DNA of 8,137 bases from Alphaproteobacteria bacterium (GTDB lineage: Bacteria > Pseudomonadota > Alphaproteobacteria > Rhizobiales > Xanthobacteraceae): positions 1 to 8,137 of the forward strand of contig VAZQ01000202.1 in assembly GCA_005883115.1 (NCBI GenBank), read 5' to 3'. Positions 5,942 to 8,137 of this stretch are shown in pieces. The notes beneath the pieces are model-generated. The model saw nothing but the letters and a program-made list of their open reading frames with translations, searched no databases and had not been told where the DNA came from. Positions within the stretch are counted from its first letter, which is position 1, and each line of letters starts with the position of its first letter. Position numbers and translations under genes: made by a program.

Positions 5942-6424
5942 ATGGCAAAGGCCTATTACAGCACCGTCTTCGAACAGCCAGCAGAGGACATTTGGGCGAT
6001 CGTTCGCGACTTCAACAACTATTCCGTCTGGCTTGCCGACACTGAGAGTCGTATCGAGAACGGAAAGTCCGGCGATGCGGTCGGGGCAATCCGCAATGTA
6101 CGCATCGCAGACCGCACCATTCGCCAGCGTCTGCTTGCACATTCGGACATCGACCGGGTCCAAACATACGCGTTCTGCGACGCGGCGCCATTCCCGGTTG
6201 AAAATTATCAGGCGACCTTACGGATCACGCCGATCGTCGACGGGAACAGGAGCTTCGTTGAATGGTGGGCAACGTTCGACTGCAGACCGGAGGATCACGT
6301 CGGCTGGACGCACTACTTCGCGCACGAAGGCTTCGCCAAGTGGCTCGAATCCTTGCGTCGCCATCTCTTCGTCCCAGAGCAACACAGCGGCGGGCGAAGT
6401 CGGTGCCAACTTCGACGTCCGTAA
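5942..6424 (+). CDS. SRPBCC-fold (START/polyketide-cyclase-like) protein
   Basis: A 160-residue protein that looks like an SRPBCC helix-grip domain: N-terminal strand KAYYSTVFEQPAEDIWAIVRDFNNYSVW, then GKSGDAVGAIRNVRI, DRVQTYAFCDAAPFPVENYQATLRITPI, GNRSFVEWWATFDC, and the closing amphipathic helix GFAKWLESLRRHL (130-142). Such domains bind small hydrophobic ligands or act as cyclases or co-chaperones; no catalytic residues identify a substrate here. The start is well supported by AAGGAG at 5929-5934, 7 nt before the ATG, one of the best ribosome sites in the window. The last 18 residues (VPEQHSGGRSRCQLRRP) are basic, lie beyond the usual fold end, and may be disordered or derived from a shifted frame. 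It stands alone between the ada operon and leuS, and I infer no specific role. Confidence 0.82.
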   Translation: MAKAYYSTVFEQPAEDIWAIVRDFNNYSVWLADTESRIENGKSGDAVGAIRNVRIADRTIRQRLLAHSDIDRVQTYAFCDAAPFPVENYQATLRITPIVDGNRSFVEWWATFDCRPEDHVGWTHYFAHEGFAKWLESLRRHLFVPEQHSGGRSRCQLRRP

Positions 6425-6455
6425 ACTGTTGACCAATGCCCGTTTGCTGCCCTAG

Positions 6456-6480
6456 TGCCTTGGTAAGTATTTGCCAGGCA
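6456..6480 (+). other. Imperfect inverted repeat just upstream of leuS
   Basis: TGCC-T-TGG, a 10-nt loop, then CCA-GGCA makes a seven-pair stem with one bulged T. It ends 10 nt before the leuS ATG and covers the only AGG that could serve as a ribosome site. There is no following T-run, so it is not a standard terminator. It could affect leuS translation or be chance. Confidence 0.25.
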
Positions 6481-6490
6481 TACTCATTCC

Positions 6491-8137
6491 ATGGCGATCG
6501 AGCGCTACAATGCCCGCGAGGCGGAAGCCCGCTGGCAAAAGGTGTGGGACGAGCGGGGCATCTTCGCCACCCGTAACGACGATCCGCGCCAGAAGTATTA
6601 CGTGCTGGAGATGTTCCCGTATCCATCGGGACGCATCCACATGGGGCACGTGCGCAATTACACGATGGGCGACGTGGTCGCGCGATTCAAACGCGCCATG
6701 GGGCTCAACGTGCTGCACCCCATGGGCTGGGACGCCTTCGGCATGCCGGCGGAGAACGCCGCCATGGAGCGTCAGGTCCATCCCAAAGCGTGGACCTATC
6801 AGAACATCGCCGCGATGAAGGCGCAGCTCAAATCGATGGGACTGTCGCTCGACTGGGCGCGTGAGATCGCGACCTGCGATCCCGCCTACTACAAGCATCA
6901 ACAAAAGATGTTCCTCGATTTTCTCCGCGCCGGTCTCGTCGAGCGCAAGCTGGGCAAGGTGAACTGGGATCCGGTCGACCAGACGGTGCTCGCCAACGAG
7001 CAGGTCATCGACGGACGCGGCTGGCGCTCGGGCGCGCTGGTGGAGCAGCGCGAAATGCCGCAATGGTATTTCCGCATCACAAAATTTTCCGAGGATTTGC
7101 TGCAGGCGCTCGATCGGCTCGACCGCTGGCCAGAGAAGGTGCGCGTAATGCAGCGCAACTGGATCGGCCGTTCAGAGGGCCTGCTCATCCGCTTTGCGCT
7201 TGATCCCTCCACAACGCCGAATGCGGAAGACGAACTCGAAGTCTTCACCACGCGCCATGATACGCTGTTCGGCGCCAAGTTCATGGCTCTCTCGCCCGAT
7301 CATCCGCTTGCCACCGCCGCGGCGGCCAAAAACCCTGCGCTCGCCGCGTTCATTGCGGAAACCAGACGCCACGGCACCGCGCAGCAACTGATAGATACTG
7401 CCGAGAAGAACGGTTTCGACACCGGAATGAAGGCTCTCCACCCCTTCGATCCAAACTGGAAGCTTCCAGTCTATGTCGCCAACTTCGTCGTGATGGAGTA
7501 CGGCACGGGAGCGATCTTCGGCTGCCCGGCACACGACCAGCGCGACCTCGACTTCGCCAACAAATACGGCCTCGGCAACACGCCCGTCGTTTGCCCGCCG
7601 GGACAGGATGCCCAGATCTTCGTCATCACCGATACCGCCTATGAAGGCGACGGCCGCATGATCAATTCGCGCTTTCTCGATGGCTTGAGCGTAGAGGAAG
7701 CAAAGGAAGAGGTCGCGCGACGGCTTGAGCGGGTCTCGCACGGCAACGTTCCGATTGGGACCCGCCAAGTCAATTTTCGTCTGCGCGACTGGGGCATATC
7801 GCGCCAGCGTTACTGGGGCTGTCCGATTCCAGTGATCCACTGCGAGCGCTGCGGCATCGTGCCGGTGCCAGAGCGCGATCTGCCAGTCACGCTGCCGGAT
7901 GACGTGGATTTCGATCGCCCCGGCAATCCACTGGAGCGCCATCCGAGTTGGAAAAATGTGACGTGTCCGGAATGCGGCGGGGCGGCCCGGCGCGAGACCG
8001 ATACCATGGACACGTTCGTCGACTCATCCTGGTATTTCATCCGCTTCACGGACCCCTGGACGCGGGATCCCACGAATTGCGCGGTGGCCGACCGGATGAT
8101 GCCGGTGGACCAATATATTGGCGGCATCGAACACGCC
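6491..8137 (+). CDS. leuS: Leucyl-tRNA synthetase, N-terminal 549 residues (3' end outside window)
   Basis: A continuous open frame of 549 codons runs off the right edge. LeuRS is the cytoplasmic class I enzyme that charges tRNA-Leu and hydrolyses mischarged products. Visible in order are the first half of the Rossmann fold with the HIGH-type signature HMGH (50-53, in PYPSGRIHMGHVRNY), GWDAFGMPAENAA (79-91), W159-D160 region, the CP1 editing domain with the threonine-rich motif TTRHDT (253-258) and GTGAIFGCPAHDQRD with D349, then LRDWGISRQRYWGCPIP and a zinc-type knuckle C451/C454 with C492/C495, and TMDTFVDSSWY. The KMSKS loop and anticodon-binding domain are beyond the window. An in-frame TAA at 6464 makes ATG 6491 the first ATG start; its ribosome site is weak (AGG 12 nt upstream). 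Position 256 is His where the motif normally has Pro. Confidence 0.97.
   Translation, partial: MAIERYNAREAEARWQKVWDERGIFATRNDDPRQKYYVLEMFPYPSGRIHMGHVRNYTMGDVVARFKRAMGLNVLHPMGWDAFGMPAENAAMERQVHPKAWTYQNIAAMKAQLKSMGLSLDWAREIATCDPAYYKHQQKMFLDFLRAGLVERKLGKVNWDPVDQTVLANEQVIDGRGWRSGALVEQREMPQWYFRITKFSEDLLQALDRLDRWPEKVRVMQRNWIGRSEGLLIRFALDPSTTPNAEDELEVFTTRHDTLFGAKFMALSPDHPLATAAAAKNPALAAFIAETRRHGTAQQLIDTAEKNGFDTGMKALHPFDPNWKLPVYVANFVVMEYGTGAIFGCPAHDQRDLDFANKYGLGNTPVVCPPGQDAQIFVITDTAYEGDGRMINSRFLDGLSVEEAKEEVARRLERVSHGNVPIGTRQVNFRLRDWGISRQRYWGCPIPVIHCERCGIVPVPERDLPVTLPDDVDFDRPGNPLERHPSWKNVTCPECGGAARRETDTMDTFVDSSWYFIRFTDPWTRDPTNCAVADRMMPVDQYIGGIEHA

Overview
The window is high-GC DNA with dense, short-spaced genes. 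The protein sequences and gene order (lolA, xth, a cyclic-nucleotide-binding protein, a CenR-type regulator, a YkuD L,D-transpeptidase, a YggS protein, leuS) point to an alphaproteobacterium, most likely of the order Hyphomicrobiales (Rhizobiales; Bradyrhizobium/Xanthobacteraceae-like). This assignment comes from recall of family sequences and synteny, not from a search. It is mostly ordinary chromosomal housekeeping sequence. I see no phage, transposon, CRISPR array, tRNA or rRNA.

Layout. (1) 3-1303, plus strand: the C-terminal half of a LolA lipoprotein carrier, then an exodeoxyribonuclease III. (2) 1315-2439, minus strand: a CenR-like OmpR-family response regulator followed after 11 nt by a stand-alone cyclic-nucleotide-binding domain protein. 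The regulator is split: its receiver domain ends at a TAA, and the winged-helix DNA-binding domain continues in the +1 frame. (3) 2564-3097, plus strand: a small YkuD-type L,D-transpeptidase, divergent from the regulator. (4) 3094-5685, minus strand: ada (alkylation repair/activator), a 2-oxoglutarate/Fe(II) oxygenase coupled to it by an ATGA overlap, and 49 nt further on a YggS-type PLP-binding protein whose stop overlaps the transpeptidase stop by 4 bp. (5) 5942-8137, plus strand: an SRPBCC-fold protein and the first 549 codons of leuS, cut by the window edge.

How they fit together. The regulator, the CNB protein and the transpeptidase plausibly belong to envelope homeostasis (inference from CenR biology and the YkuD fold). 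Ada and the oxygenase form a likely alkylation-response unit. The remaining genes are unrelated housekeeping functions. The most notable feature is the interrupted regulator. The frame break falls exactly on CCC-TAA, which would allow a +1 slip to CCT and restore a 217-residue receiver plus DNA-binding protein. Because CenR is essential in some relatives, the choice between sequence error, decay, a split regulator and recoding matters.
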